Below, piece by piece: positions 10,330-21,665 of a stretch of DNA of 64,000 bases (positions are counted from its first letter, which is position 1; each line of letters begins with the position of its first letter). This DNA is from Collybia mongolica (lineage: Eukaryota; Basidiomycota; Agaricomycetes; Agaricales; Clitocybaceae), in assembly GCA_013420905.1 (NCBI GenBank), contig JAAXNY010000005.1, positions 1,178,001 to 1,242,000 of the forward strand, read 5' to 3'. Both the position numbers and the translations under genes were made by a program. The notes under the pieces are model-generated. The model ran no database searches and was not told the origin of the DNA. It was given only the letters and a program-made list of their open reading frames with translations.

Positions 10330-12546
10330 GTGTTCAGTGATTTTATCCTAAACAACTTCAATCCAACAATATCACTGTCATCTGTTCTACTGGTCTTATT
10401 TACCATGACAGACAATACAGATGTTCTGAGCTTATATGCAAGACAAAAAAATCCTATATATAGTACAGAAATTAAATCTCCCATATCTGGATGGATTCGA
10501 GCCTTAGCTCGTGCACTGCATGAAAAGATGGGGAATGACAGTGATGAACTTTTCCAGACAACTGAGATCAGGTCAAGAAGACGCAGAACAACAGAACAAA
10601 ATATTGTCACTGATATTGGAATGAAGCTGGATCAGCTTGCTATTGTATTGACTCTATATCCATATAATAGCAAAGGCAAATATCTGGGAAAGCTGAAACC
10701 TATATCATATAAATCATTTGAATCAGCTCAAGTTATTTGTCCATATTCAGTTGTCTGTGAAACCACAACATGTGATCCTCAGTCACTTTTGCAAATCTCA
10801 CGTTCTAGAGATATTCCAAGAGTCACATTAATAAAAGGAACAACTATTCATGAAAATGTCCAGGTCTTGACAGGGCAATGTCCACAATGTAAAACATTGT
10901 ATCTTGCAGATCATGAGTGATTGCCACCTGACCATGAAAATGGAAAGTTTATGCAGATATACCTCAATTCAGCAAAGTTCATAAAAGTTGGTTCAAATCT
11001 CTGGGTGGATCGCATATTCTCGGGTGGTGTTGTTAATGGCATGTATAGTTTTCATGCTTCATCATCAGCTTATGCAGAATACTGAAAAATAGCTTCTGGA
11101 GAGGTGCCTCAGTTAATGCAAATAAAGTATCATGCCGTCAAATATGGGGATCATTTGTACAAGAGTCTATCAGATCTATTGCAGGTGCAGCTAATATGAA
11201 TCTAGAGGTTCAGGAAGGCTTATCTACCAATGAACTCACAAAACAAGCATTTAAAGAACTAGGTGAAGATGGAATTATTGGAATTGCCAGTGATCATGCT
11301 TGTAGTGAATGTTCACAGCCATATAAAAGAACAGCAGAGCTAATTAATGGAGATGATGCTGCTGCCCTTGTTCAGAATACTAGAGCAGTTCCAAGGTTCA
11401 CTGGAAATAGAGAACAGATACTCCCTGATCCTGATGCACCTGAACCTGGGCAAGCTGATAATACTATGGATATTGACTGTCTTGAGGTAAAACTAAGAGT
11501 TGTGGATGGGATGGTTACAGGCCCACAGAAATGTGCAATTGATGGCTGTACATCTGAAGTTGTTAATTTGTGAGGTGGGGTATTTTGTGCCACACATCTA
11601 GCAGAATATGGGGACAGATGTCATGTTTGGAATTGCCAAAACCCCAATGTCAATGGCACTCGTGCATGTAGGGAACACCAGCACCTATGGGCCAGACATA
11701 TTGCCAACCACAGTAGGCAGACATATGCTGGTGCAAGAAGGGCAATCAATAGGCCAGCTGAAAATCTACCTTGGCAGACTGCTGCAGTACCATTCAGACA
11801 AGCACATGATGAACATACTCCAAAAAGTGAAAGAAGTAACTACTTCACAGCATCACGTTACTACTGTGTTGAAACAATTTGTGCTCCCTGTGGTGTTGTT
11901 GTTGCATGGACCAAATTTGATAAATCAGAGTCACCTACAAAAATCTTAGAATTTTTGGAGAAGGTTTATCCTACTGAAGAGTCAAGACCAGCATATATCT
12001 GCATTGATAAAGCTTGCCTTGTTCTCCGCACTGCTATTGCAAATGGGAGCTGGGATGGGGTGTGGAAATCAACAACTTGTTTTATTGTTGATGCATACCA
12101 CTATATAAACCATCGTGCTGAAGATTACTTATGCCGAAAGTGGTGTAACCCTGCTCCAAAAAATGGTTCTGCACCAAATTTAGTTGTAGTAGCCCATGAT
12201 AAGGATGGAAATCCTTATTACAAGAGAGCCTTCAATACACAGGTATGTTAATGTGTGAGCTTTAAATGCAGTCATGCTTATTACAATATTACAGGCATGT
12301 GAACAATTAAATGCATGGTTAGGAGGCTTTGATTCAATTATCAGAAGAATGAAGCCTAGTAATTTTGACTGGTTCTTGCATGCCATGATGTTTTACCACA
12401 CAAGATATGTGATTGAAAAGTAAGCAAGTAGAGATTCACCACCCCAGGTACAACAGGAGGAGCAGGAAGAAGATGAAGATGAAGAAACAGAAGTACAGCC
12501 AAACATTGATATGGCTGCAGAGGTTGTAGATGGGAATGTTGAATAA
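10330..12546 (+). pseudogene. CxC5/CxC6 KDZ transposase-type gene, disabled
   Basis: The frame can be followed for about 720 codons. It includes the CxC5 cluster (CPYSVVCETTTC, the RDIPRVTLIKGT hallmark, then CPQC and a DHE end, about 10740-10917) and the CxC6 cluster (CAIDGC to CRE, about 11533-11670). A C-terminal region has VDAYHYINH and ACEQLNAWLGGF, plausible catalytic D and E sites of an RNase H-fold transposase. An intron lies at 12243-12293 just before ACEQLN. The damage is explicit: TGA at 10918 and TGA at 11571 (both where Arg is usual), TAA at 12421 (Gln usual), and a 1-base loss near 11083. The start is uncertain; the frame is open upstream to about 10290 and another exon may precede it. 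The family call follows published CxC5/CxC6 clusters of KDZ elements. This copy is almost certainly inactive. Confidence 0.8.
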
Positions 12547-12813
12547 ATATAGTTTTATGTGTAGTTACTAGTATTATGTGTGTTAGTAGTATATAAATGA
12601 GTGGTTACTAGTATTGGTGTGTGTTAGTAGGACATAAATGGGCAAATTTATATAGAGTCTGCATGGAGTCCGCGTGGACTCCGTGCGGACTTGTACGGAC
12701 TTTTGCAGTTTGTACTGATTTATATTATTTATATGGTGTCTGTGCGGAGTCCGCATGGATTTTTGCAGTCCGCGTGGAGTCCACAAGGACACGTGGGGGA
12801 CTGTAAAGTACAG

Positions 12814-13020
12814 TCAGATTTCATCATTGTCAAGGTGAAGCAAGTTGTCTGCAGAGGCCCCCCAACCCCTCTGTAGTGTGCGCCAGACTGCAAACACACT
12901 GCCAAGCATGATTACCATGGCCAAATCAAGCAATCCAGTGCTCAGCACATCCCAACTTGGAGAATGTTGGAGAATGCTCTGAAAAGCCAAGCCAGTTATC
13001 TTCAAGTACGTCTCCTGTCA
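12814..13020 (+). repeat. Left inverted end of the Harbinger-like shell (inner part)
   Basis: This continues the left end after the KDZ insertion and matches the reverse complement of about 30475-30285. Shared words include TCATTGTCAAGGTGA, CTGCAGAGGCCCCC and GCCAAGCCAGTTAT. Confidence 0.75.
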
Positions 13021-13104
13021 TTTCTCCCTCACATATCTCCATTTTTCACTTCATCATCACACAGTAGTATTGTTTCACTGCCCAGGTTCATTCACTGAAA
13101 GCCA

Positions 13105-13685
13105 ATGGACAAGAAAATTGGGAGAATTTCTGCTGCTGGCAGCCCAAATGGACCTGAATCCCAAAATGGCACACACCCTGTCTCCAACTCATCCAGCTGC
13201 ACTGGATTCACCTTTCCTCATAATTCTTCATTCATATTCAATGCTCCTTACCCCAACACCCCAGGTCATATCAATAGAAATAATGTATGTTAGATACCTC
13301 TCATCTTTTAGCCCTGTCTGACCAGTTCTCACCTAGTTTATCAGCTACAGAACACCAGGCCCAGCACAGCACCCACTGCCCTATACCTCTGGCTCCCCTG
13401 CACACATTCCTAATCAACATATCCCACCCCCACAGCTACACAGTCCCAGAATTTCACAATCCACCAGACCCTGACCTTGAGCAATTTTCAATGCATCAAG
13501 CTCACAAACTCAAACAAACTCATCCAGCCAACCTCAGCCTCAACCTCAGTCTCCACCAAGCCCTCCACATCTGATGTTGGAATCTGACAATCTTCCTGAA
13601 GCACTGGGTTATGAAGCCCAGCACAAGAGTCACCATGCCTTTCCTAGCAAGAAGGGTCATGGAAAGCAGAGTGCACACAACTCAG
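13105..13685 (+). pseudogene. SANT/DUF6818 gene of the shell, 5' part
   Basis: This is the N-terminal part of the forward gene of the Harbinger-like shell. It begins MDKKIGRISAAG and continues as Pro/Ser/His-rich segments with one or two introns (a donor near 13283) and an in-frame TGA near 13318. It ends in EALGYEAQHKSHHAFPSKKG, typical of the linker before the SANT-like domain. It is cut at 13686 by the LTR retroelement; the reading sense resumes at 25463. No product can be made from this copy. Confidence 0.55.
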
Positions 13686-14539
13686 TGACATGCTTGCACT
13701 CACACTATGCACGTACACCAATATCTTTGACAACAATATCATCTCCTCTTCTTCAACCTTGACTCCAACTTTGACTTCAATATCATCCCAGCAAGTCTGC
13801 AACTTGTCTATACACTCATCACAACTTCATACCTCTCCAATCACATCCCATCCCTCTCTCTCTGTTCCTTTCATCTTGCCTCTCTATGGCTGGATTGTGT
13901 GACTGGCACATTTCAATAGCTGATCATGCCCAACATGTGTTAGTTTGACTCCATTTTGGATTACAAACCTGACCCCACCCAATCAGGCTGGTTGACTTCA
14001 ATTTAAAGTATTGATGACCCTTGTAGATTTAGCACAATGCCATCATCTGGTACCCCTTTTAGATATACCCCTATTTCACCTCACTTTTGTGATACAGACT
14101 CTGTCATAAAATTTACCAGCTTAGGTACAGTTTTTGATGTATAAAAAGCCTCTGTTATGTAGGTCTAGGACAGCAATTCACATCCACTCCTTTCTTGCAC
14201 TCTTTGACCTCAACTTGTCCTCTCAACCTCGGTTTAAGTCTATTGACTTTGATTTGTGTTTATGATCCTTCAATTTGAGTCTATCAAAGTACTTGGTACT
14301 TTAGGCTGTTGATATTGTGAATTGCTGTTTGGCAAACCATATAACATGTTGATTCTACCACCTGCCTGGTGGCCCATTGTTTCAATCACATTGGTCTTTG
14401 TGCACTTTGTTATCAAGTCATCAACTTCCTTGACTAGAGTCCAGCAACATCTTCAGCCATCCAATTGAAAGCCTCTCAATTTCTATCAGAGATAACCAAA
14501 AACATTTAAACACATTATCAACCATATTCATCACTGTCA
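13686..14539 (+). repeat. 5' long terminal repeat
   Basis: It starts TGACATGCTTGC (the right copy starts TGTCATGCTTGC) and ends CACTGTCA. A likely promoter TATAAAAAGCC lies at about 14141, with a probable RNA start downstream. It shows the uninterrupted sequence GTACTTGGTACTTTAGG at about 14293, which proves the KDZ insertion point in the 3' copy. Confidence 0.85.
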
Positions 14540-14542
14540 TTT

Positions 14543-14560
14543 TGGAGCCCACTGCAAGGG
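14543..14560 (+). promoter_or_regulatory. Primer-binding site of the LTR retroelement
   Basis: TGGAGCCCACTGCAAGGG begins 3 bases after the LTR end, as expected for a tRNA-primed minus-strand start. The same sequence, with one change, follows the reversed LTR at 21209-21192. Confidence 0.7.
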
Positions 14561-14773
14561 ATTTCAATCATAGAAGGCCAACAATCTGTTGTTGCTTGAC
14601 TACATTTATGTGAGGAAGTTTCTCAAGCTATTAACAATCCCTTTCTCCCACAGGAACACAATATATCAAGCATAGCCCGAACCTCAGCCACCCCTCTGAA
14701 CAGTATAGTATGACCACGCACCACATCAATCTTTTCTGATTTAGAAATATCCCTTCCCACACCACCATTCTAT

Positions 14774-16767
14774 TTGTTTACAACTCCCAACCCCTCAGTA
14801 GCCTCCAATTTTTCAGACAATGAACTGCACACTGAGCCAGGCATGTTGACACCAGCAAATAATGCAAACGTGCCAACCAATCACCCTGTGGGTCTGCCAC
14901 TTGATCAGCCAGAACCCTTTATCCCTGCTGCATGCGCCACACTGGCACCTCCGGCAAGTTGCTCAACAATGCCAACCAGATTGCACCACTCAGCACCCAA
15001 GTTTGATGGACACCCATACCCCTCAACTGGTTTTTCCAAGATTTTGAACATCTGGCTACCCTTGCAGCCCTCAATATTGAGATCTACAAAACAAATGTTG
15101 TACAATATCTAAACATCAAAATTTACAATATCTGGGTAAGCCAGCTGACTTTCATCAATAATACCAGCTATGCTGAATTTAAAGTGGCAATCACAGCCCT
15201 ATATCCTGGCAGCAAATCAGATGATCAACTTTGCCTGGCCACCCTCAATCAACTCATTGGGGAGACCGGTCAAAAGGGCATATCTAACCTCACCAAGTTT
15301 GGCGAGTTTTATAGGAAATATGTGCATCTCACCCAACACCTCCTTTCCCAAAATTGCATCTTGCTGCCCAAAATCACCAACAAATTCCTCAGAGCCTTGC
15401 TGCAGCAGTTCCAACAATGGATCAAAATGAGGATTGCTATCAGGGACCCTGACCAAGGTGTAGACAACCCTTACCCCTTAACAACTCTGTATGATGCAGG
15501 TCTGCACATTCTATCAGGAACAAAGATTTTAGATCTACACTATGCAGCTGCTTCAATAACATTTGTTTCCACAAATCTGCCAATTCCCCAAGTTGCCACA
15601 ACACTGGCACCTGTCACACCCTCACCATTCACACCATATCAATATGCCTTGTCACCATTGTACTACATGCCCCCTGCTGCACTGCTCCTTCCACAACCAG
15701 CCGCACCCACCCCCTATGGGTCTGACATGTATCAGCCTCTGCCATGTGCACCTGGAATTAAAGCTGAGGACTATTTGGCAATCCTGGGAAGCTTTGTCAA
15801 TGCTTTTGCTGATAGGATCACTCCCCTCCTACAACAGCAGCAACAAGTTAGGCAACAAAACATGTCAAACACAAACCCTAACCAAACAACAACTTATAAC
15901 TGCTCATTCTGTGGAGTGGCAACTCATTGCATTCGTGACTGCAATGTTGCACAATGTTACATCAATGAAGGCCAATACAAATGAGATGGCAATCATATTG
16001 TCATGGCTGATGGCTCCCAAATCACCCAAAATTGTGACAAAAACCTCAAAGATTGTCTTGACCATGCCCAGCTACCTACCCAAGACCAAGCCATGTTTGA
16101 AATCATATCTCCTGAAGTCCAAAATACATTTGTCCAGTCCAATATCAGATTGGTTGACGTCCAGGCATGTGTTGAGGCCAACTCCAACAAAGAGATAGAT
16201 GACACCATCGAACAACTTCAATACCAGACCTTCAAACTCCAGGCTCATCAAAAGGCCAAGTTTGACAGCATAGAACTAAATAGACAATCAAAGGGGAAGG
16301 CAAAAGACACAACCCACAAGGAACCAGCTGTATCAAGACCAAAACCAACTGTACCAGCCCCAATCATGCCTCACGGTAATCCTGATGGCTGGAAACTAAG
16401 GGACCAGTCAGACTTTAGGTACATCACACCTATCAAAGACAAATCAATAAACACCAAAGTTTTTGATCACATCCTCAACAATCAGATCACCATTACTGGT
16501 CGCAATATCCTCGCAATTGCACCTGACATGTGAAAACAATTCAAGGAGTCAACTACAACACATAAAGTACCCATGGCCAGCTTGGTGGCTGCCTACATCA
16601 CAACTGACATCTGCAAGACCTTCCAGCAGACATTCCAGACCAAGGACAAATCAAAATTGCTCATTGTCGCCAAGGAATCACATGTGCTCTGGTCAATCAC
16701 TCCCCTAGTCAAAGGATGCCACATCAAATGCACTTGGGTGGAGTGGGCCAACACACTGTGTGGCAGG
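14774..16767 (+). pseudogene. Ty3/gypsy-like gag and protease N-terminus, decayed
   Basis: The piece at 14774-15112 and the frame from about 15020 onward overlap in a +/-1 shift, after which one frame runs to 16767. A retroviral zinc knuckle CX2CX4HX4C (CSFCGVATHCIRDC) lies at 15901-15942. It is followed by a linker and a region matching the start of the aspartic protease segment of agaricomycete gypsy elements. In-frame stops are TGA at 15982 (probable Arg) and TGA at 16531 (probable Trp). The frame ends at CTWVEWANTLCGR, and no active-site DTG or reverse transcriptase follows. The layout matches the reversed gag-protease at 17640-21053, so the two elements are related at clade level. Confidence 0.7.
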
Positions 16768-17619
16768 TACTTGTTCTTTATTTCTTTTCTTAGGAGAAAT
16801 AAGTGCATTCCACATTCAGGAAGTTGTAAATGACTAGAAACAATGTAGATGATAGTTTATAGAGGTCACGTGACCCTGGGAAAATGTTACCAAGCAAACA
16901 AGCAATGCCTGTGCACAAAAACCATCAGAACTTACTTTTCCCAGGATCATGGACACTAAATGAGCATTCAGATTGTTGTCATGTATTTGGTATGCTTATG
17001 TGATGGAATAGATCATGTGACATATGTCAATAAATAGAGAATTCAATCCTCTTTGTATTTCAGGTAAATATAGTAGTAGTTGTTGATTTTTCCAATGTTT
17101 AGGATAATTTCCCACAAGGGTCATATTTGGTAAGGGTCATTGTTGTTATAAGATGTTTGCTCATCTTTGGTATAATACACAGACCTTCAAAAACTAGCTG
17201 AATCTGGACATTTCTAATATTTCGCTCAAAATAGACCGTGGGAAAAATGTGCTCAACAAGGAAATTGTAGAGCCATGTTTGTACATTCCAAACATATAAA
17301 AACAAGGTTAATAGCTTTACTGGTTATAGAGAAAATCACAAAATAAATTTTGAAACATAATGCTTTGAAATATTAGATATGCATAATTTTGATGGCATCA
17401 TCAAAGGCATTATGTAAGCATCCCAAATACATGCAAATTATGTCACAATACTTTGTATTTGTGGAGAAATGCTGTAAAAAGCCATAAGAGAAGAAAAATC
17501 CCATTATGGAAATATTTTCCTGCGGTGTTGAAATATGAATGAATGAATGAATGAATGAATGAATCACCTTTTTGCCCAAAAACTGGGTTGATAAAGAACT
17601 CATCTTTAGTAAACTAAAG
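16768..17619. other. AT-rich filler between gag and the reversed gypsy fragment
   Basis: No gene is seen. A short inverted pair, CCTGGGAAAA (about 16876) and TTTTCCCAGG (about 16936), lies near a CACGTGACC word, and TCAATAAATAGAGAATTC at about 17027 looks like a promoter or LTR fragment. The stretch may hold a solo LTR or a small MITE, but no duplicated flanks were found. Confidence 0.35.
17534..17566. repeat. (GAAT)n microsatellite
   Basis: About eight copies of GAAT lie just beyond the truncated end of the reversed gypsy fragment. Confidence 0.9.
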
Positions 17620-17639
17620 AACTTGTAACTAGCTGATCC

Positions 17640-20600
17640 ATGGACTTGATATTACACTTATCACCTATTACTGTTCCAAGACCGTGCTTGTTAGTGCCAA
17701 TTTGCCACTGCTTTAATTTACTTAAAGTCTTATCAAGCATGGGCTGTTCTTGAGCATATGTCATAGGTCTAGTGGGTGTACTTGTCTGGTCCCTTCAGTT
17801 CTGCTCATAGTTTATTACTGGTCCATTGCACTCATCTACTGAAGCCAGGTACGTGGCTAGTAATTTGTGTTCAGGTACTGTACTATTCATGTTTACATCA
17901 CTTCTAGACAAAAAGACATCTCTAAGTTCTTTGTGACCAAAATTCTGCTTATCAGTAGGGTGTCTATAACCCGTTATAATAAAGTTTCCATTCTCATCTT
18001 CAGCAATTTCTACGGCTAGCTCTCCTTGATCACTTTGGATTAATTCATCAAAGGCCGAAAATCCTGTTCCAGTTGTCTTTTCAACAGCTTAGGCGGTGAT
18101 CCCTTTGCATGGGTAGGGATAGTACGCCTTTGTCCCATGTTAGGGTCTGTGATAGTGACTACTTGTCCCCTGTCCCTAACATTTTTGATCTGACTTTCCA
18201 TGAGCATATCAAACGGTCTCCCAAGCAATACTTTGTATGCTGGTGAATTTATGATATGTACTTGGAGGTAAATGGCCATGTCATTAAACAAGAAAGGGAT
18301 GTTGCGTACTAGTCCTGCTGTTTTCTCCACTTATTTATTAGCACTCTGCATGTGTATGGCAACATCTGGATCCCATGAAATGTCCAAGTCTAAAGCCGTT
18401 TGCTTAGCCATTGATACTATTTGGGAAACCCCATCTAATAATGATTCCTCTGTTCCTACCCCATTTATTACTGGATATACTGCGCACAAAGATGCCAACT
18501 CTTTTGCTACATACAGCTGCTTGAATTCTTCCCCAGCTGGTAAAGACTCTAAATATTGTAGGACTGGGTCTCCACATATTATAGATCCCTTAGGTATTCC
18601 GCCATGGTCATACTCTGAGATGAAGAAAGACTGGAATGGGATTGACTACTGGTAGCGCGTCATGCCGTAAGTAGTTATCATTGAGTTCCCAGTCCCTCCT
18701 AAAGGGTAAGGTGTCTTCCTCATCTGTTTCATTTATTTGCAAGTTAGCATCCCTTTGGGTGAGGGATTTATGTCTGGCAGTTACAATATTATTTATTCCA
18801 TCTCTAATGGTTTTTGACGAGCCCATTAACTCTCCTGTAGTCAATGTAATAGGGTTGTCTAACACTTTAGCAATTATATTACCACCTTTTATTTTTACTA
18901 ATATTGGGGACTTAGTTTCATAAGTCAGACCGCACTTGGTGTTAAAATTAGGTAGCGGATCAACTGGTTCAGGGTTGCGTTCTGTTCTTCGGGGTATGTA
19001 GGGTACCGCGGGCACATCAATGTAGGGCAATTCTTTTCATACGGGTGACTTTACTGACGGTTCAACAATTTTCACTTTCTTTTTCCTAGGAGGTGGTGCT
19101 ACTGGCTCCTCTTCACTACTACTCTGACTACTCTCCGAATTGTTACTTATACTTTCTTGATGACTATTTCTATTTTTACTAAGGTCCTCAGGCTGTCTCT
19201 TGGAACGCAACCTAGTCATAGGTCTAGCATGTTCCTTAGCCTCCTTCATCAGACCTAATTGAAACCTGACTCTTTAACCTTGTTTTGGTTATTGAGCTCT
19301 GCTACCTGCCCTAATAAAGTACTCATTTGTGCTTGTAAGGCTACTATGTCAGGATTTGGCATGCTCTTTGCAGTAGGATTATATATTCCTGTTTCTGCAT
19401 CTGAGGCAGTACTGGCAATGCAGTTTGCATGCTCTGTTGTCCTAACATTTGTTGTGCTTGAAATTGGGCTATTTGTGCCATTATGGCTTTCAAGGTTCCA
19501 ATGTCATTATTACTGTCTACTGCATTATGTGACTGGTGCATAACTGACAATACTCCTGGAGCGGGTCCTTCTGTGACATCTCTGTAATAAAGGGCCACTA
19601 CCTTCTTTGAATGGAAGTATTCCACTTTATCTTTCAATGATACCATTTCTGGTTCTCTGGGAATATATGATCCGTCTGGTAAGCATACTCCTCCATTTGC
19701 ATTGGTCTTTATTTTTCCTTCTTCGAAATGTTTCTGTTTCTCGGGACAGGCCATGATGAAGTGTCCAGGTGTAAAACAGTAGTGACATTTATACGCATTC
19801 AGTCTTTGCGGTTGTCCTTCTTTAGGCTTTCTGTACTGATTCTGATACTGATGCTGCTGGGGCACGCTATTTGTGGCATGGTTCTGAACAGTTGCTTGTT
19901 GAAGCGCTTTCATTACATCCTCAAATCCACTCCTTGTATTCTTCTCATTTACTTGGAGATGGTTTAATAAATTAACTATTTGTTGTTTTATTTCATCCAT
20001 CTCTACTTTGATCTTGGGCACTGCTGCTGTTGTTACAGACATTATAAAAGATCTATTCATGTCTGGAATATTCATGTTGGCTACGCCTTCAGAAATGCTG
20101 ATTGCAGTTGCTATGACTTCCTCCAAATTGTACTGATATCCTTTTTGTCACACGAGCACAGTGGCTTTGGCAATAGTATTAGGATCTGCTTGGTTGTTTG
20201 TAGCAACGGCCTGTCCTGCCTGTGTGGCATTAGACTGATTATTCCCTAGCAGGGTTAGCCTTCCTTGTACTTGGGATCTGAAGACTTCATCTAGACACCC
20301 CAAGAACTTGGTAACTAATTCTTGGTTAGAGATAATAGGTGGCCTAACTCCCAAGAGTTTGATAGATTCTGCTTTGAATTCACGCTTTAGCTCTTTCAGC
20401 ATGGCCTCATCAGTTACTCCAATATGTGGGTTGGCATGACACACTGCCTCTAACTTGGCTACTGATCCTTCTACTTGATCAAGTACTTCCAGATAACTAG
20501 AGATCAACTCTGTTTTGAAATCTGTTCAAGTGCCTGTTTTATAGTGGTCTAATGATCTCCACTCATTCTCTGATTGTAGGTCTGCGTACTTTCCTAACAT

Positions 20601-21053
20601 TGATTTCTTTTCTTCATCATTTGTAATGTTACACTCCTTCCATAGGACCTCCATGCGCTCCAGAAACCGGATTAAACCTGTGGGCTCTTTTCCTTTGAAT
20701 ACTGGTGCATCACAGACACCTGGTTGGGGCATATATTTATGAGGGGGTTCAGTCATGATTACTGAATGGTTCTGAGTAGCTAACAAGTTTGGGTTTGCTA
20801 CTGGGTTTACTACAGATGATCTTCCATGCACTACTGGTCTACTAGTAGTTGATATGTTTCCTAAGGGCTCTGGGATTCTAAATGCTTGCCTTGGTCCTGA
20901 AGATCCAAAGGCTGGCTGTGAAGATCCTTGTGTGCATGTGCGTCTAGGAGGTGGTAACGGCTCTGTTACTCCAGTGTTTTGCAAATTTTTAGTCTTCTGC
21001 ATTTTTATAGCTACTTGTCTTGCAAGTGGCTGATTAGTTAGTCTGTTTGACAA
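17640..21053 (-). pseudogene. Gypsy gag-protease polyprotein remnant
   Basis: Successive open pieces run from 21053 to about 17640: a Pro-rich N-terminus, the gag core (20700-20148), a Gln-rich stretch and zinc knuckle CX2CX4HX4C (CHYCFTPGHFIMAC, about 19790-19749), a basic linker, then an aspartic-protease-like domain ending in the family hallmark VLLGRPFDML (about 18230-18200). Stops include TGA at 20528-20526 and 20150-20148, both in places where CGA (Arg) fits the frame; further frameshifts separate 19344/19249, 19037/19030 and 18608/18330. It encodes no working protein. The zinc knuckle and GRPFD region make the gypsy gag-pro call secure; the missing pol makes it a dead fragment. Confidence 0.8.
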
Positions 21054-21191
21054 GCTGGCTTGTGGGTGTGGCTCTTGAGACAGATTGACTAAACTTTCTC
21101 CACTCTACTTCAATTTGTAGACGATGTTACTCGTCCTGGTATAATATTTTTCAAAGAAATATGCTCTTTTTAGACTATTCAAAACTCTGAA

Positions 21192-21209
21192 CCCTCGCAG
21201 TGGGCTCCA
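21192..21209 (-). promoter_or_regulatory. Primer-binding site of the reversed gypsy element
   Basis: On the minus strand this reads TGGAGCCCACTGCGAGGG, two bases after the CATTCA end of its LTR. It differs from the site at 14543-14560 at a single base (G/A), so both elements prime from the same tRNA. Confidence 0.75.
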
Positions 21210-21655
21210 GATGAATGGGGGCTCCTGGGCTATAAGTGTGCTGATGCTATGAAATGTAATCTCTTACACACACACACACACCAAATCTAACAATCAACAC
21301 ACGAATGGTAGGAATTGCCTGTTTTGAGTTTGGGTTCAAGTGCTTAGAAGCACTAAGCTTTGAATAGTACTAGTCAAGGCCCTTTCCAATAATCTCTTGA
21401 TGGGTTTGATTCAGACAAAGCTTTAACACAAGTTTAAAGCTTGCTAGGTATATTTATAATATCTCTTGATCCAATAGACTGAGTACCAAGTGTATGTTCA
21501 ATTATCAATGATCCCAAGCGGATCTATAAGTCCAAGTGACTTATTAAACAAACAGTGCCAAGTGCACTAAAGGCCAAGTGCCTTGTAATTCCAACAGACA
21601 ATGCAGTACCAAGTTCCAAGTGAACTAGGACTCTTCAATTCTGTGATCTCTTCAA
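21210..21655 (-). repeat. Probable LTR of the reversed gypsy element
   Basis: It ends (minus strand) in CATTCA next to the primer-binding site and contains TATAAATATACC as a likely promoter. An 18-base CA tract at 21265-21281 lies within its 3' part. The outer end is placed only approximately because no second copy exists in the window. Confidence 0.55.
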
Positions 21656-21665
21656 ACAATTCCAA

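Larger units (their letters stand above)
7077..12813 (+). mobile_element. KDZ-type transposon with CxC5/CxC6 gene, 8-bp duplication
   Basis: The 5737-bp element is bounded by a perfect 8-bp direct repeat TCAGATTT (7069-7076 and 12814-12821). The other copy of the host repeat near 30.47 kb shows the unoccupied site. The ends are imperfect inverted repeats of about 21 bp sharing CTTTACA and CCAC. Both subterminal regions (about 7105-7265 and 12655-12790) are full of GTCCGC/GTCCGT words in both orientations, likely transposase-binding sites. It carries two forward genes: an uncharacterised seven-exon gene (7642-10045) and a gene with the CxC5 and CxC6 cysteine clusters of Kyakuja-Dileera-Zisupton transposases. 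An 8-bp duplication fits that superfamily. Premature stops in both genes suggest it is now immobile. Confidence 0.85.
17620..21660 (-). mobile_element. Reversed Ty3/gypsy fragment: LTR, gag, protease
   Basis: Read on the minus strand: an LTR (about 21655-21210, outer limit uncertain), a primer-binding site (21209-21192), then gag and protease to about 17640. Sequence resembling the spacer between protease and reverse transcriptase (ending MDQLVTSSLVY) is the last recognisable part. The polymerase half and the second LTR are missing. It lies antisense inside the plus-strand LTR element. Confidence 0.7.

Noticed and set aside
10918..12423. Stop-codon readthrough or programmed frameshifting in the CxC gene
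   Set aside because: Three scattered stops and a one-base loss at unrelated contexts are simpler as decay.
7077..12813. Helitron
   Set aside because: No Rep/helicase, no 3' hairpin-CTRR end; the 8-bp duplication and inverted ends fit a cut-and-paste element.
16860..17060. A solo LTR
   Set aside because: Promoter-like words are present, but TG/CA ends and flanking duplication could not be found.
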